From NCBI RefSeq assembly GCF_001189235.2, contig NZ_LFIP02000008.1, positions 62,001-126,000 on the forward strand: a stretch of 64,000 bases of DNA, in the 5' to 3' direction. The stretch comes from Bradyrhizobium embrapense (GTDB taxonomy: Bacteria; Pseudomonadota; Alphaproteobacteria; Rhizobiales; Xanthobacteraceae). Positions 1 to 8,245 of the stretch are shown piece by piece; within the stretch, counting starts at the first letter, position 1; every line of letters starts with the position of its first letter. The translations under genes and the position numbers were made by a program. The notes beneath the pieces are model-generated. The model did not search any database. It saw only the letters and a list, made by a program, of their open reading frames with translations, and was not told the DNA's origin.

Positions 1-818
1 CCGAGTGTAGTAATGACGTAGCTCAGCCCGAATACCGGGAAGAAATAGCCGAGTCCGTTTTCGGCCATGCGCGCGCCGAGCACGACGAAGAAGTTGCGCG
101 GGTGCCGGCGCAGCGCCTCCATCGCGGGATTGCTCTCGACCTTGCCGCGCGCCACCACCGCATCGGTATAAACCGGCGTCTCGGTGATGCGCACGCGGAC
201 GAAGATGCCGACCACGATGAGCAGGAAGCTCGCCAGGAAGGGTAGGCGCCAACCCCAGCTCATCAGCTGCTCGCGCGGCAGCATCGTCACCAGCGCGAAG
301 GCGCCGGCAGCGAGCAGATTGCCGACGGAAACACCGAGCGGCGCGAAGCCGCCCCAGAAGCCGCGATGCTTCGGCGGCGCGTTCTCGACGAGGTAGATCA
401 CCGCGCCGCCATACTCGGCGCCGGCGCCGAGGCCCTGGATGACGCGCATCGCGACCAGCAGGATCGGCGCCCAGATTCCGATCTGTGCATAGGTCGGCAG
501 GAAGCCGATCGCGGTGGTGCCGATACCGATCATCAGCAGCGTTGCGACCAGCACTGGCTTGCGGCCGTAGCGATCGCCGAGGATACCGAACAAGAGGCCG
601 CCGAACGGCCGCACCACGAAGCCGACGCCGAAGGTCAGGAACGACAGCAGCGTGCCGACGACAGGATCGCTCTTCGGAAAGAACAGCTCGCCGAACACCA
701 GTGCGGCCGCCGTGCCGTAGAGGAAGAAGTCGTACCACTCGAGCGCGGAGCCGATGCTAGCGGCCATGATCACACGCAGGCGCGATGTGCGAGCACCATC
801 TCTTGCCATCTCGGTCAT
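1..818 (-). CDS. MHS-family MFS transporter (5' part; runs off the left edge)
   Basis: I translated this from the complement because the reading frame is open to the window edge. The protein starts MTEMARDG and continues with IGSALEWYDFFLYGTAA, the hallmark of the metabolite:H+ symporter (MHS) branch of the major facilitator superfamily. The loop 2-3 motif GGLLFGILGDRYGRKP then follows. About 272 residues are present, and a full protein would have about 430, so the C-terminal part lies outside. It is probably an inner-membrane proton symporter for an organic acid or similar solute. It lies 125 bases downstream of the dioxygenase-like gene on the same strand, so the two probably form one unit controlled by the LacI operators. 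The substrate is not readable from sequence. An internal Met at 809 is an alternative start. Confidence 0.85.
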   Translation of the reverse strand, partial: MTEMARDGARTSRLRVIMAASIGSALEWYDFFLYGTAAALVFGELFFPKSDPVVGTLLSFLTFGVGFVVRPFGGLLFGILGDRYGRKPVLVATLLMIGIGTTAIGFLPTYAQIGIWAPILLVAMRVIQGLGAGAEYGGAVIYLVENAPPKHRGFWGGFAPLGVSVGNLLAAGAFALVTMLPREQLMSWGWRLPFLASFLLIVVGIFVRVRITETPVYTDAVVARGKVESNPAMEALRRHPRNFFVVLGARMAENGLGYFFPVFGLSYVITTL

Positions 819-860
819 TCGTTTCCCCGTTATGTCTGTTTTTATGGTCATTTTGATCGA

Positions 861-932
861 GCACGATCTCCGCGTTTGCCGCGTGGGATCGTGCCCGTGA
901 AAGCAGCAATGCCCGCGGCTGGCCGCGGGCAT
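861..932. repeat. Two inverted repeats between the dioxygenase-like gene and the MHS transporter
   Basis: ATGCCCGCGGC (909-919) and GCCGCGGGCAT (922-932) form a perfect 11-bp stem with a 2-base loop, 12 bases after the dioxygenase stop codon. GCACGATC (861-868) and GATCGTGC (887-894) form a second stem. Neither is followed by a U-tract on the transcribed strand. I read them as mRNA-stabilising or partial-termination hairpins between cotranscribed genes. Confidence 0.4.
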
Positions 933-943
933 CGTCGTCAGTC

Positions 944-1816
944 TCAGGCGGCGCGCGTGAAATACGATTTCTTCGACGCCGACTGCGTCTCGTAGATCGA
1001 TCCTTGTCGCTTGGCCGGCGGCAGCGGCATCCGCACCGGCACGTCGGTCAGCCGCGGGGTGACCACCGGCGGCCCCGCCAGCAGCCGGCTGTTGAACTCG
1101 TCGAAATCCTTCACGCCCATCAGCGGCCAGGCGTCGCTGGCCGCCACTTCATAGAGCAGCAGATTGCGCGGCCGGTTCGACGTGTTGGTCGCCGAGCCGT
1201 GCAGCGCGCGGACGTGGTGGAACGACATGCTGCCGGCCTTGCCCATGCAGGGCACCGCGCGCTTGATGTCGTCCTGGATCAGGTCCGGATCGATCAGCCC
1301 GGCGAAACAGCCGTCCTCGCCGTGATGATCCCACATCGTATCGCCGGTGTGCGATCCCGGCGTCACCAGCATCGGGCCGTTCTCGATGTCGCAATCGTCG
1401 AGCAGCACGCCGATCGCGAGGATGTCGTCATTGGTGTGCGGATAGAACGCCCAGTCCTGATGCCACTCGACCGGCGAGCCGTATTGCGCCGACTTCATGT
1501 TGAGCTTGGAGCCATGCAGCCGGAGTCCGGGACCGATCAACTTCATCAGGATCGAGATCACAGCCGGGCTGCGGACGATTTCGTCGAAGATCGGGTGCAC
1601 CTTGTGCGGCGCCTTGATGCGGCGGACGCGCGGATTGTCCGGCGTGTGGCCGGGCTCGAGGTCGTAGACGTCGGTGTGCTCGGTCACGGCAGAGGCCCCG
1701 GCGACCAGTTCCGCGAGCACGGTACGCACCCTGGCGAGGGTCTCTTGGTTGAGCACCTCGGGGACCACGATCACACCGTCGCGTTTGTAGGCTTCGGCCT
1801 GTTCGTCCGAAATCAT
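944..1816 (-). CDS. Phytanoyl-CoA dioxygenase (PhyH) family protein
   Basis: This 290-residue protein belongs to the Fe(II)/2-oxoglutarate-dependent PhyH family. The iron triad is visible: the first His and the acid in EWHQDWAFYPHTND, and the distal His in FHHVRALHGSATNTS, with a following Arg (NRPRNLLLYEV) placed to bind 2-oxoglutarate. Length fits bacterial PhyH proteins. Such enzymes hydroxylate small acids or lipid-like substrates, but the substrate here is unknown. It is transcribed away from a LacI-type regulator. The start codon lies 22 bases from the nearer of two palindromic operators, so it is probably repressed by that regulator together with the downstream transporter. Confidence 0.8.
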   Translation of the reverse strand: MISDEQAEAYKRDGVIVVPEVLNQETLARVRTVLAELVAGASAVTEHTDVYDLEPGHTPDNPRVRRIKAPHKVHPIFDEIVRSPAVISILMKLIGPGLRLHGSKLNMKSAQYGSPVEWHQDWAFYPHTNDDILAIGVLLDDCDIENGPMLVTPGSHTGDTMWDHHGEDGCFAGLIDPDLIQDDIKRAVPCMGKAGSMSFHHVRALHGSATNTSNRPRNLLLYEVAASDAWPLMGVKDFDEFNSRLLAGPPVVTPRLTDVPVRMPLPPAKRQGSIYETQSASKKSYFTRAA

Positions 1817-1837
1817 GCCGTTTCTCCTTTTTGCTTC

Positions 1838-1853
1838 ATGTTAGCGCTAACAT
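1838..1853. promoter_or_regulatory. LacI-type operator 1
   Basis: ATGTTAGCGCTAACAT is a perfect 16-bp palindrome with the central CG step typical of LacI/GalR operators. It lies in the divergent intergenic region, 22 bases from the dioxygenase start. Confidence 0.8.
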
Positions 1854-1859
1854 TGAGCA

Positions 1860-1875
1860 ATGCTAGCGCTAACAT
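1860..1875. promoter_or_regulatory. LacI-type operator 2
   Basis: ATGCTAGCGCTAACAT matches operator 1 with one base different. The two centres are 22 bp apart, about two helical turns, so two dimers would bind the same face. It lies 39 bases before the regulator start, which suggests autoregulation. Confidence 0.8.
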
Positions 1876-1913
1876 CATGGCTTGGCAATCCGGAATCGTG
1901 CAGGCTCCGGCCT

Positions 1914-2924
1914 ATGAGCTCCGAACTAACCGCCCCTGGGACCGGCCCGGCCGGTGCCGCGCCCACCCTTTCAGAGGTGGCCAAGCGCGCCGGCGTCTCC
2001 TCGATCACGGTGAGCCGGGTGGTGCGAATGCCGGACCTGGTCGCCCCTGAGACGAGGGCGCGGGTCGAGCGGGCGATGCGCGACCTCGGCTATGTCCCGA
2101 ACCTGGTCGCAGGCGCGCTGGCGAGCGCGCGGACCAACTCGGTCGGCGTGCTGGTGCCGACCATCGCCAACGCGATCTTTGCCGACACGGTGCAAGGTCT
2201 GTCCGACAAGCTCGAACCGCTCGGCTTCTCGGTGATCCTGGCGCAGTCGCGCTACGATGCGACGCGCGAGGACCGCATGCTGGCGGCGCTGCTGTCGCGC
2301 AGGCCGGAGGCGATCATCATGGTCGGCTCGCCCGCGACGGAGGAGGGCAGTCGCCTGCTGCGCAATGCGCGGATTCCGATCGTCGAGACCTGGGATCTGC
2401 CGGCCAATCCGATCGATGCGGTCGCGGGCTTCGACAATTACAAGGCCGGTGTCGCGGTCGCCAAGCATCTGGTTGCGCAAGGGCGCAAGCAGCTCGCCTT
2501 CATCGGCGGCGACGATCCGCGCGGCACGCGGCGCTGGTTCGGCTTCAGGGACGAGGCGCTGGCCAGCGGCCTCTCCGAGCCGCGCCGGCTGATCCTCGAC
2601 CGCAAGGACTCCGGCAGCGTGGCGGCGCATGCACGCCTGCCCGGCGTCGATGCGGTGTTCGCCGCCAACGATGCGCATGCGATCGGCTTCATGTCGGGTC
2701 TGCGCAAGGCCGGCCTGCTGCGTGACGGGCCTGCGTCAGTGCAGCCGGTCGCCGTGATCGGGCTCGGCGACCTCGAGATGGGCCAGCTGATCTCGCCGAC
2801 ATTGAGCACGATCAGCGTGCATGGCGATGCGATCGGCCGCACCGCGGCGACACTGACACTGGAGCGCGGTGGCGAGCGCCGCATCGATCTCGGCTTCGAG
2901 CTGGTGCTGCGCGACAGCGGCTAA
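1914..2924 (+). CDS. LacI-family transcriptional regulator
   Basis: The protein is 336 residues. The N-terminal helix-turn-helix is LSEVAKRAGVSSITVSRVV at about residues 19-37, followed by the hinge region LVAGALASARTNSVGVLVP. A periplasmic-binding-protein-like effector domain follows, with VPTIANAIFADTVQGL and the DAVFAANDAHAIGF motif. An upstream in-frame ATG at 1860 would place the start inside operator 2 and add a non-homologous leader, so I prefer 1914. It faces the PhyH-like enzyme and MHS transporter and probably represses both, with the transported compound or a derivative as inducer. The HTH resembles gluconate/sugar-acid regulators, but the effector cannot be read from sequence. Confidence 0.85.
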   Translation: MSSELTAPGTGPAGAAPTLSEVAKRAGVSSITVSRVVRMPDLVAPETRARVERAMRDLGYVPNLVAGALASARTNSVGVLVPTIANAIFADTVQGLSDKLEPLGFSVILAQSRYDATREDRMLAALLSRRPEAIIMVGSPATEEGSRLLRNARIPIVETWDLPANPIDAVAGFDNYKAGVAVAKHLVAQGRKQLAFIGGDDPRGTRRWFGFRDEALASGLSEPRRLILDRKDSGSVAAHARLPGVDAVFAANDAHAIGFMSGLRKAGLLRDGPASVQPVAVIGLGDLEMGQLISPTLSTISVHGDAIGRTAATLTLERGGERRIDLGFELVLRDSG

Positions 2925-2968
2925 AGCGCGATGAGTTTGGATCGAATCGGTTCGGCCACGGATTCGGC

Positions 2969-3090
2969 TCACCTCTCCCCGATGGGAGAGGTCGATTTGC
3001 GAAGCAAATCGGGTGAGGGGCTGCAGCTCCACAGAGAGACCGTAACCCCTCACCCGGCGCTTCGCGCCGACCTCTCCCAAGGGAGAGGTA
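2969..3090. repeat. Composite palindromic intergenic repeat
   Basis: Several nested hairpins lie between convergent genes. ACCTCTCCC pairs with GGGAGAGGT twice (2971-2992 and 3070-3089). GATTTGC-gaa-GCAAATC is at 2994-3010. GGTGAGGGG (3012-3020) pairs with CCCCTCACC (3047-3055). The 'cctctccc' family recurs near 46.9, 54.7 and 55.85 kb. It is probably a non-autonomous REP/BIME-like element that also serves as a bidirectional transcript end. Confidence 0.6.
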
Positions 3091-3107
3091 AATCTGCGCG
3101 CGTGCTC

Positions 3108-3641
3108 TCACCGTGCCGCGACGCCGGAGTCCACCGCCTCGAGCAGACCGATGAGGCCGCGTAGAATGGCTATCGGCGAAGGTGGACAACCCGGAATGTG
3201 GAGATCGACGGGAACGACCGCGGAGACCCCGCCGACCACCGCATAGCTGCCGGCAAAGCATCCGCCATCCCTTGCGCAATCGCCCGCAGCGACGACCCAT
3301 TTGGGATCTGGCGTCGCCCGGTATGTGCGCTCCAGCGCCTCGCGCATGTTGTTCGTGACCGGACCTGTGACGAGCAGGACATCGGCGTGGCGGGGCGAGG
3401 CCACGAACCGGATTCCGAACCGTTCGACGTCGTAATAGGCATTGCCGAGCGCGTGAATCTCCAGCTCGCATCCGTTGCACGAGCCCGCATCAACCTCGCG
3501 GATCGAGAGGCTGCGGCCGAGACGGCGTCGTGCGGTGCGGCCGACCGCGGCCGCGAGCTCCGCAAGCGCCGCATCGTCCGGCCGCGGCGCCTGTTCGGTC
3601 AATGGCTGGCGAAACAGGCTCTCGAACAAAAGTTTGCGCAT
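3108..3641 (-). CDS. Hydrogenase-4/NuoB-like small subunit of an Ehr-type complex
   Basis: This 177-residue protein is of the NuoB/HycG/HyfI type. All four ligands for the proximal [4Fe-4S] (N2-like) cluster are visible: C55 and C58 in SCNGCE, C122 in GDCARDGG, and C152 in PGCPPSP. It lacks the ferredoxin extension of some homologues. It would sit at the cytoplasmic arm next to the large subunit and pass electrons toward the membrane domain. It is the last gene of the operon, 12 bases after the large-subunit gene. An intact cluster site next to a large subunit without a NiFe site is the key oddity of this locus. Confidence 0.85.
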   Translation of the reverse strand: MRKLLFESLFRQPLTEQAPRPDDAALAELAAAVGRTARRRLGRSLSIREVDAGSCNGCELEIHALGNAYYDVERFGIRFVASPRHADVLLVTGPVTNNMREALERTYRATPDPKWVVAAGDCARDGGCFAGSYAVVGGVSAVVPVDLHIPGCPPSPIAILRGLIGLLEAVDSGVAAR

Positions 3642-3653
3642 CGCCCCCGGTCC

Positions 3654-5165
3654 TCAGAGGTCCTGCCCCGAATAGGAGCAGTTGAACGATTTGTTGCAGA
3701 GTGGGAAGTCCGCCACGATGTTGCCTTCGATGGCCGCCTCGAGCAGGGGCCATTGAAACCATGACGGATCGCGCAGATGACATCGGTCGATCCGATCGCC
3801 GTTCAGGCGGAGCCAGACCAGGATGTCGCCCCGGAAACCTTCGACCAGCGCGATGCCTTCGGCCGCTTCGCTCGCAGCCCGCAGCGACACCCTGACCGGG
3901 CCGGCCTCGAGGCCAACGAGGATCTGGTACGCCAGCGCAAGGCTCTGCTGGACCTCGCGGATCCGGATCCAGACCCGGGCGTTGACGTCGCCGTCGCCGA
4001 GAACAGGGACTTCGAAACGCAAGCCATCATAGGGGAGATAGCCGGGCTTGCGTCGGGCATCATGGTCGCGGCCGCTCGCACGCCCGACATAGCCGCCGGC
4101 GGCGAATTGCCGGGCGAGCGCCGCGGTCACGATGCCGGTGCCGACGGTGCGATCCTGCAACGAGGCGGTGTTGTCGTAGAGTTCGATCAGCGCAGGGAAA
4201 TGCCGGCGGATCTGGTCGAGCGCGGCCCGGATTGCGTTGGGTCCATCGCCGGCGATGTCGCGCGCCACGCCGCCGGGAACGACAAGGTCGCGCATCAGGC
4301 GGTGGCCGAATGCAGCGTCGGCCGCGCGCAATACAGCTTCGCGCAGCACGGCGCAATGCGCCTGCATCAGTGCAAATGACGCGTCGTTGCAGATCGCACC
4401 GATGTCGCCGAGGTGATTGGCCAGTCGCTCGAACTCGGCCATCAGTGCGCGCAGCAAGACCGCGCGGGGCGGCACCGCGATCTGCTGCGCGGCCTCGACC
4501 GCTTGCGCGAATGCCAGCGCATAGGCGACCGTGCTGTCGCCGGAGACCCGGCCGGCGAGGCGCGCGGCCTGCTCGACGGCGCTCCCCGTCATCAGTCCTT
4601 CGACGCCCTTGTGGGTGTAGCCGAGCCGCTGCTCGAGGCGGACCACCGTCTCGCCGCTCGCCGTAAAGCGGAAATGTCCGGGCTCGATGATGCCGGCATG
4701 CACCGGGCCGACCGGAATCTGATGCAGACCGTCGCCTTCGGCCGGAAGGAATTGATAAGGCGCCGGATCCGGTGCTGCATCGAGGCGCTCGCCCAGCGGG
4801 AAACGCATCGGCCATCGGCCATGATCGAGCCAGGGACGGGGATCCGGCGTGCCCGCGGCCTGAAGCCCGAAAAGGTCGTGGATGGTGCGCTCCAGGCGAA
4901 GCGCCGGAGGATGGCAGGCCGCGACCGAGGGGAAGCGGCGGTCGGGACAATCGAGGCTGACCACGCCGATGTCGGAGGTGCGCTCGTCGACGATGGCCAT
5001 ATGCACGCAGGATGGTTCGCCCCAAAGCCCGAGCAGGCTCAAGCCGCCATCGGCGAGGGCGCCGGCGGCGGCACGCCAGGCATCGCTGTCCACCACCGCA
5101 CGCGGCCATGGATGGTGCCGTTCGACCTTGCGGCCTGCCCGGATCAAATCGATCAACGTCGGCAT
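3654..5165 (-). CDS. Hydrogenase-4 large-subunit-like protein lacking the NiFe cysteines (Ehr type)
   Basis: This 503-residue protein has a NuoC-like N-terminal domain (about 1-130) and a NuoD/HyfG-like domain (about 145-503). Family residues such as GPVHAGIIEPGHF and YTHKGVE are present. The two CxxC motifs that hold the NiFe centre in true hydrogenases are gone. The first (RxCGxC) reads R206-V-S-G-D-S211. At the C-terminus, DPCYSC is replaced by a segment reading N495-C-S-Y-S-G500, and the protein ends three residues later, where E. coli HycE continues. It is therefore not expected to make or use H2. A quinone-reactive or otherwise redox-driven ion pump of the Ehr class is the best reading. 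The fold call is firm; the function is inference. Confidence 0.85.
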   Translation of the reverse strand: MPTLIDLIRAGRKVERHHPWPRAVVDSDAWRAAAGALADGGLSLLGLWGEPSCVHMAIVDERTSDIGVVSLDCPDRRFPSVAACHPPALRLERTIHDLFGLQAAGTPDPRPWLDHGRWPMRFPLGERLDAAPDPAPYQFLPAEGDGLHQIPVGPVHAGIIEPGHFRFTASGETVVRLEQRLGYTHKGVEGLMTGSAVEQAARLAGRVSGDSTVAYALAFAQAVEAAQQIAVPPRAVLLRALMAEFERLANHLGDIGAICNDASFALMQAHCAVLREAVLRAADAAFGHRLMRDLVVPGGVARDIAGDGPNAIRAALDQIRRHFPALIELYDNTASLQDRTVGTGIVTAALARQFAAGGYVGRASGRDHDARRKPGYLPYDGLRFEVPVLGDGDVNARVWIRIREVQQSLALAYQILVGLEAGPVRVSLRAASEAAEGIALVEGFRGDILVWLRLNGDRIDRCHLRDPSWFQWPLLEAAIEGNIVADFPLCNKSFNCSYSGQDL

Positions 5166-5181
5166 ATCCCGTTCTCCCTCG

Positions 5182-6630
5182 CTAACCCAGGAGGTTGGCG
5201 ACGTGCTGGAACCAGACGACGAGCGGCCCCGGAAGGTAGATGCCCGCAGTCAGCACCAGCGCGAAATGCGCGAACATCGGCAGATAGGATGCATCGGCCG
5301 GCGCGGCACTGCCGCGCGGCTCGCCGAACGCAAGGCTGGTCAGGCGCAGGATCAGCGCGCCGAAGGCGAGCAGCAGGCCGAACACCAGCGGGATGGCGAG
5401 CAGCGGCTGGCGTGCGAACGTGGAGCTGACGATCAGAAATTCGCTCATGAAGATGCCGAGCGGCGGCAGGCCGGCGATCGCGATCACGCCGATCACGAGA
5501 CTCCAGCCGAGGGCCGGATGGGATTCAGTCAGGCCGCGAATGTTGGCGATCCGCTGCGTGCCCTTCACCTGTGCGATGTGGCCGACGGCGTAGAAGATCC
5601 CCGACTTGGTGAGGCTGTGCATCACCATGTGCAACAGGCCGGCGAAGTTGGCGAGCGGCCCGCCCATCCCGAACGCAAACACGATGATGCCCATGTGCTC
5701 GATCGAGGAATAGGCGAACAGCCGTTTGATGTCGCGGCGGCGGTAAAGCATGAAGGCCGCGAACAGCAGCGAGGTCAGTCCCATCGTCACCATCAGCGGG
5801 CCCGGCGATATCGCATCCGGATTGACGGTGAGCAGGATCTTGAAGCGGAGCACCGCATAGAGCGCGACATTGAGCAAGAGGCCGGACAGCACGGCGGAAA
5901 TCGGCGTCGGTCCTTCGGCATGCGCGTCGGGAAGCCAGGCGTGCAGCGGCGCCAGGCCAACCTTGGTGCCGTATCCGAGCAGCAGGAAGATGAAGGCGAC
6001 GTTGAGCAATGCCGGATCGAAGGTTGCGGCGCGGCTGATCAACACCGTCCAGACCATGGCGTCCTGGCCCTCGCCGATGACCGGCAGCGCGGCCATGTAC
6101 ACCAGGATGGTGCCGAACAGCGCGAGCGCGATGCCGACGCTGCCGAGGATGAAATACTTCCAGGCCGCTTCCAGCGCCGCATGGGTCCGGTAGATGCCGA
6201 CCATCAGGACGGTGGTGAGCGTGGCGATTTCGACTGCGACCCACATCAGGCCGATATTGTTCGACACGAACGCGAGGTTCATGCCGAACATCATGATCTG
6301 ATACATGGCATGGTAGAATCGCAGATAGCCCGGCGTCAGCCGCCCGGTCTCGAGCTCATGGGCGATATAGCTCGCGCTGAACACGCTTGTGGTGAATCCC
6401 ACGAAGGTGTTGAGCACGATGAAGACGATGTTGAGATCGTCGATCAGCAGGTACTGGCCGGGCTGCGGGCGCTCGATGACGAGCAGCGAAAGTGCCGCCA
6501 GCAAGGTGCCGAGGCTGGCCAGGATATTGAGCGCCGCGGTCAGCCGGTAACCGGGCAGCGCCGCAAGCACGGCCGCGGCACAGATCGGTATCAGGAGAAT
6601 CCAGGCGACGGCATCCGACGCGGCGGTCAT
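5182..6630 (-). CDS. HyfF/NuoN-like antiporter subunit
   Basis: This 482-residue, highly hydrophobic protein belongs to the Mrp/NuoL-M-N antiporter family and probably has 14 transmembrane helices. Proton-path residues are visible: Glu in WVAVEIATL, Lys in AAWKYFILGSVG, Lys in GTKVGLAPLHAWLPDAHAEGPTPISA, and a later Lys/His helix. It would be one ion-translocating module of the membrane arm. The start overlaps the end of the preceding gene by 4 bases, so translation is coupled. The large-subunit gene follows after 16 bases. Confidence 0.85.
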   Translation of the reverse strand: MTAASDAVAWILLIPICAAAVLAALPGYRLTAALNILASLGTLLAALSLLVIERPQPGQYLLIDDLNIVFIVLNTFVGFTTSVFSASYIAHELETGRLTPGYLRFYHAMYQIMMFGMNLAFVSNNIGLMWVAVEIATLTTVLMVGIYRTHAALEAAWKYFILGSVGIALALFGTILVYMAALPVIGEGQDAMVWTVLISRAATFDPALLNVAFIFLLLGYGTKVGLAPLHAWLPDAHAEGPTPISAVLSGLLLNVALYAVLRFKILLTVNPDAISPGPLMVTMGLTSLLFAAFMLYRRRDIKRLFAYSSIEHMGIIVFAFGMGGPLANFAGLLHMVMHSLTKSGIFYAVGHIAQVKGTQRIANIRGLTESHPALGWSLVIGVIAIAGLPPLGIFMSEFLIVSSTFARQPLLAIPLVFGLLLAFGALILRLTSLAFGEPRGSAAPADASYLPMFAHFALVLTAGIYLPGPLVVWFQHVANLLG

Positions 6631-7289
6631 CGACGCTCCCCCCTGAATTCATCGAGCGCGCCGACGTCGACGGTGTCGAACCGTTCCCGGATCCGGAACA
6701 GGAACACGCCGATGACGATGAATGCGATCAGGATCGAGAACGCGACGCTGATCTCCACGACGAGCGGCATGCCCTTGGCGCCGGTCGCGGCCAGCACCAA
6801 TCCGTTTTCCAGCGACATGAAGCCGACGACCTGGCTGACGGCGTTGCGACGCGTCACCATGACGAGCAGTCCCAGCAATACCACCGACAGCGCGAAGGCG
6901 AGGTCTTCGCGCGCCAGCGGATCGGCGGCGCCGGTCACGCGGAGCATCACCATCATGGAAAGCGCGACGAGCCCCATGCCTGCCAGCATGGTCAGGCCGA
7001 TACCTACCGAGGTCTCGATATCGCGATGAATACCGAGCTGCTTGACGATCCGGTGCAGCGCCACCGGGATGATGGTCGCCTTGAAGACCAGCGCGATCAC
7101 GGCCGTTACGTAGAGATGCGGTGCGTTCTGGACGAATGCCTGCCAGGCCACGGAAAGCGCGAGCACCACTGCATGCAACGCGAAGATGTTGAGCAGCGCA
7201 TACAGGCGGTCCTGGTAGAGCATCATGAAGCTGATCAGGACGAGCCCGCCGGCGAGCAGATGGGCGATGTCGAAGGCGAGGTTGTGCAT
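6627..7289 (-). CDS. HyfE-like membrane subunit
   Basis: This 220-residue hydrophobic protein has a NuoK-like C-terminal half, with the motif VVGFMSLENGLVLAA and its conserved Glu, as in HyfE of hydrogenase-4. The N-terminal half adds extra helices including MLYQDRLYALLNIFALH. It is expected in the membrane arm beside the HyfC-like subunit. It overlaps the HyfC-like gene by one base and the HyfF-like gene by four. The charged tail (RIRERFDTVDVGALDEFRGERR) should face the cytoplasm. Confidence 0.8.
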   Translation of the reverse strand: MHNLAFDIAHLLAGGLVLISFMMLYQDRLYALLNIFALHAVVLALSVAWQAFVQNAPHLYVTAVIALVFKATIIPVALHRIVKQLGIHRDIETSVGIGLTMLAGMGLVALSMMVMLRVTGAADPLAREDLAFALSVVLLGLLVMVTRRNAVSQVVGFMSLENGLVLAATGAKGMPLVVEISVAFSILIAFIVIGVFLFRIRERFDTVDVGALDEFRGERR

Positions 7290-8245
7290 CAGAAGCCCCG
7301 TGACACGAAACGAAGCAGCGTACCGAGCAGGCCGAGCATGAGCGCGGCGCCGAGGAACTCGGGGACACGGAAAACCCGCACCTTCGCCGTCGCGGTCTCG
7401 AACACGGCAAGCAGGAAGCTTGCGACCGCAAGCTTGAGGATATAGGCGGCAACGCTCACCAGATAGGACAGCGGACCCGCGCCTTCGGTGGTGATCCGCC
7501 AGGGGAAGAACACGCAGATGATCAGCGAGATGTAGAGCAGCAGCTTGAGGAAGGCGCCGAACTCGATCATGGCGAGGTGACGTCCGGAATATTCGAGGAT
7601 CATCGCCTCGTGCACCATGGTCAGCTCCAGATGCGTCGCCGGGTTGTCGACCGGAATGCGGGCATTCTCGGCGAGCGCCACCATGATGAGGGCGATCATC
7701 GCCATGCCGAGCGAGACGCGCAGTCCGACTTCCGACGACGCCATGAAGGTCGCGACCGTCGACAGCTGGGTCGAGCCGGCAATCAGCGCGACGCAGAACA
7801 CCATCAGCAGCATGGCCGGCTCGGCCAGCGCGGCGATCATCACCTCGCGGCTGGAGCCGATGCCGCCGAAGCTGGTGCCGACATCCATGCCGGCAAGCGC
7901 GAGGAAGAAGCGCGCGCTGCCGAGCAGGGCGACGATCGCGATCAGGTCGGCGCTCCAGCTGAACTCCAGGCCTGTTGCGAATGTCGGGACCAGCGCCGCG
8001 GCGACCCAGATGGCCGCGAACGTCACATAAGGCGTGACGCGGAACAGCCAGGATGCGTTTTCGGCGAGCACCACCTCCTTGCGCAGCAGCCGCAGCAGAT
8101 CGCGATAGGGTTGGAAGACCGACGGTCCCCTCCGGCGCAACAGGCGGGCCTTGACCTTGCGCACGACGCCGGTCAGGAGCGGCGCGAGCAGCAGCACGAG
8201 CGCCATCTGGCCCAGCTGAACAAAGATGTCCGAGATCACGACCAT
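7289..8245 (-). CDS. HyfC/NuoH-like membrane subunit
   Basis: This 318-residue protein is of the NuoH/HycD family, the subunit linking the peripheral arm to the membrane arm. The hallmark stretch ENARIPVDNPATHLELTMVH, with EAMILEYSG following, matches formate hydrogenlyase HycD/HyfC rather than respiratory NuoH. I place the start at 8245 (MVVISDIF), inside the end of the HyfB-like gene with a 10-base overlap. Longer upstream readings run through HyfB in another frame and are artefacts. About eight transmembrane helices are likely. Confidence 0.85.
   Translation of the reverse strand: MVVISDIFVQLGQMALVLLLAPLLTGVVRKVKARLLRRRGPSVFQPYRDLLRLLRKEVVLAENASWLFRVTPYVTFAAIWVAAALVPTFATGLEFSWSADLIAIVALLGSARFFLALAGMDVGTSFGGIGSSREVMIAALAEPAMLLMVFCVALIAGSTQLSTVATFMASSEVGLRVSLGMAMIALIMVALAENARIPVDNPATHLELTMVHEAMILEYSGRHLAMIEFGAFLKLLLYISLIICVFFPWRITTEGAGPLSYLVSVAAYILKLAVASFLLAVFETATAKVRVFRVPEFLGAALMLGLLGTLLRFVSRGF

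Noticed and set aside
3654..5165. Calling the complex a functional hydrogenase-4 or formate hydrogenlyase
   Set aside because: The NiFe-binding cysteines are absent and no formate dehydrogenase or maturation genes are present.
4882..7029. A 715-codon plus-strand reading frame across the hyf-like genes
   Set aside because: It is a shadow of the opposite-strand membrane genes: very rich in Arg, Gln, Asp and His, no domain, and it crosses several real gene boundaries.
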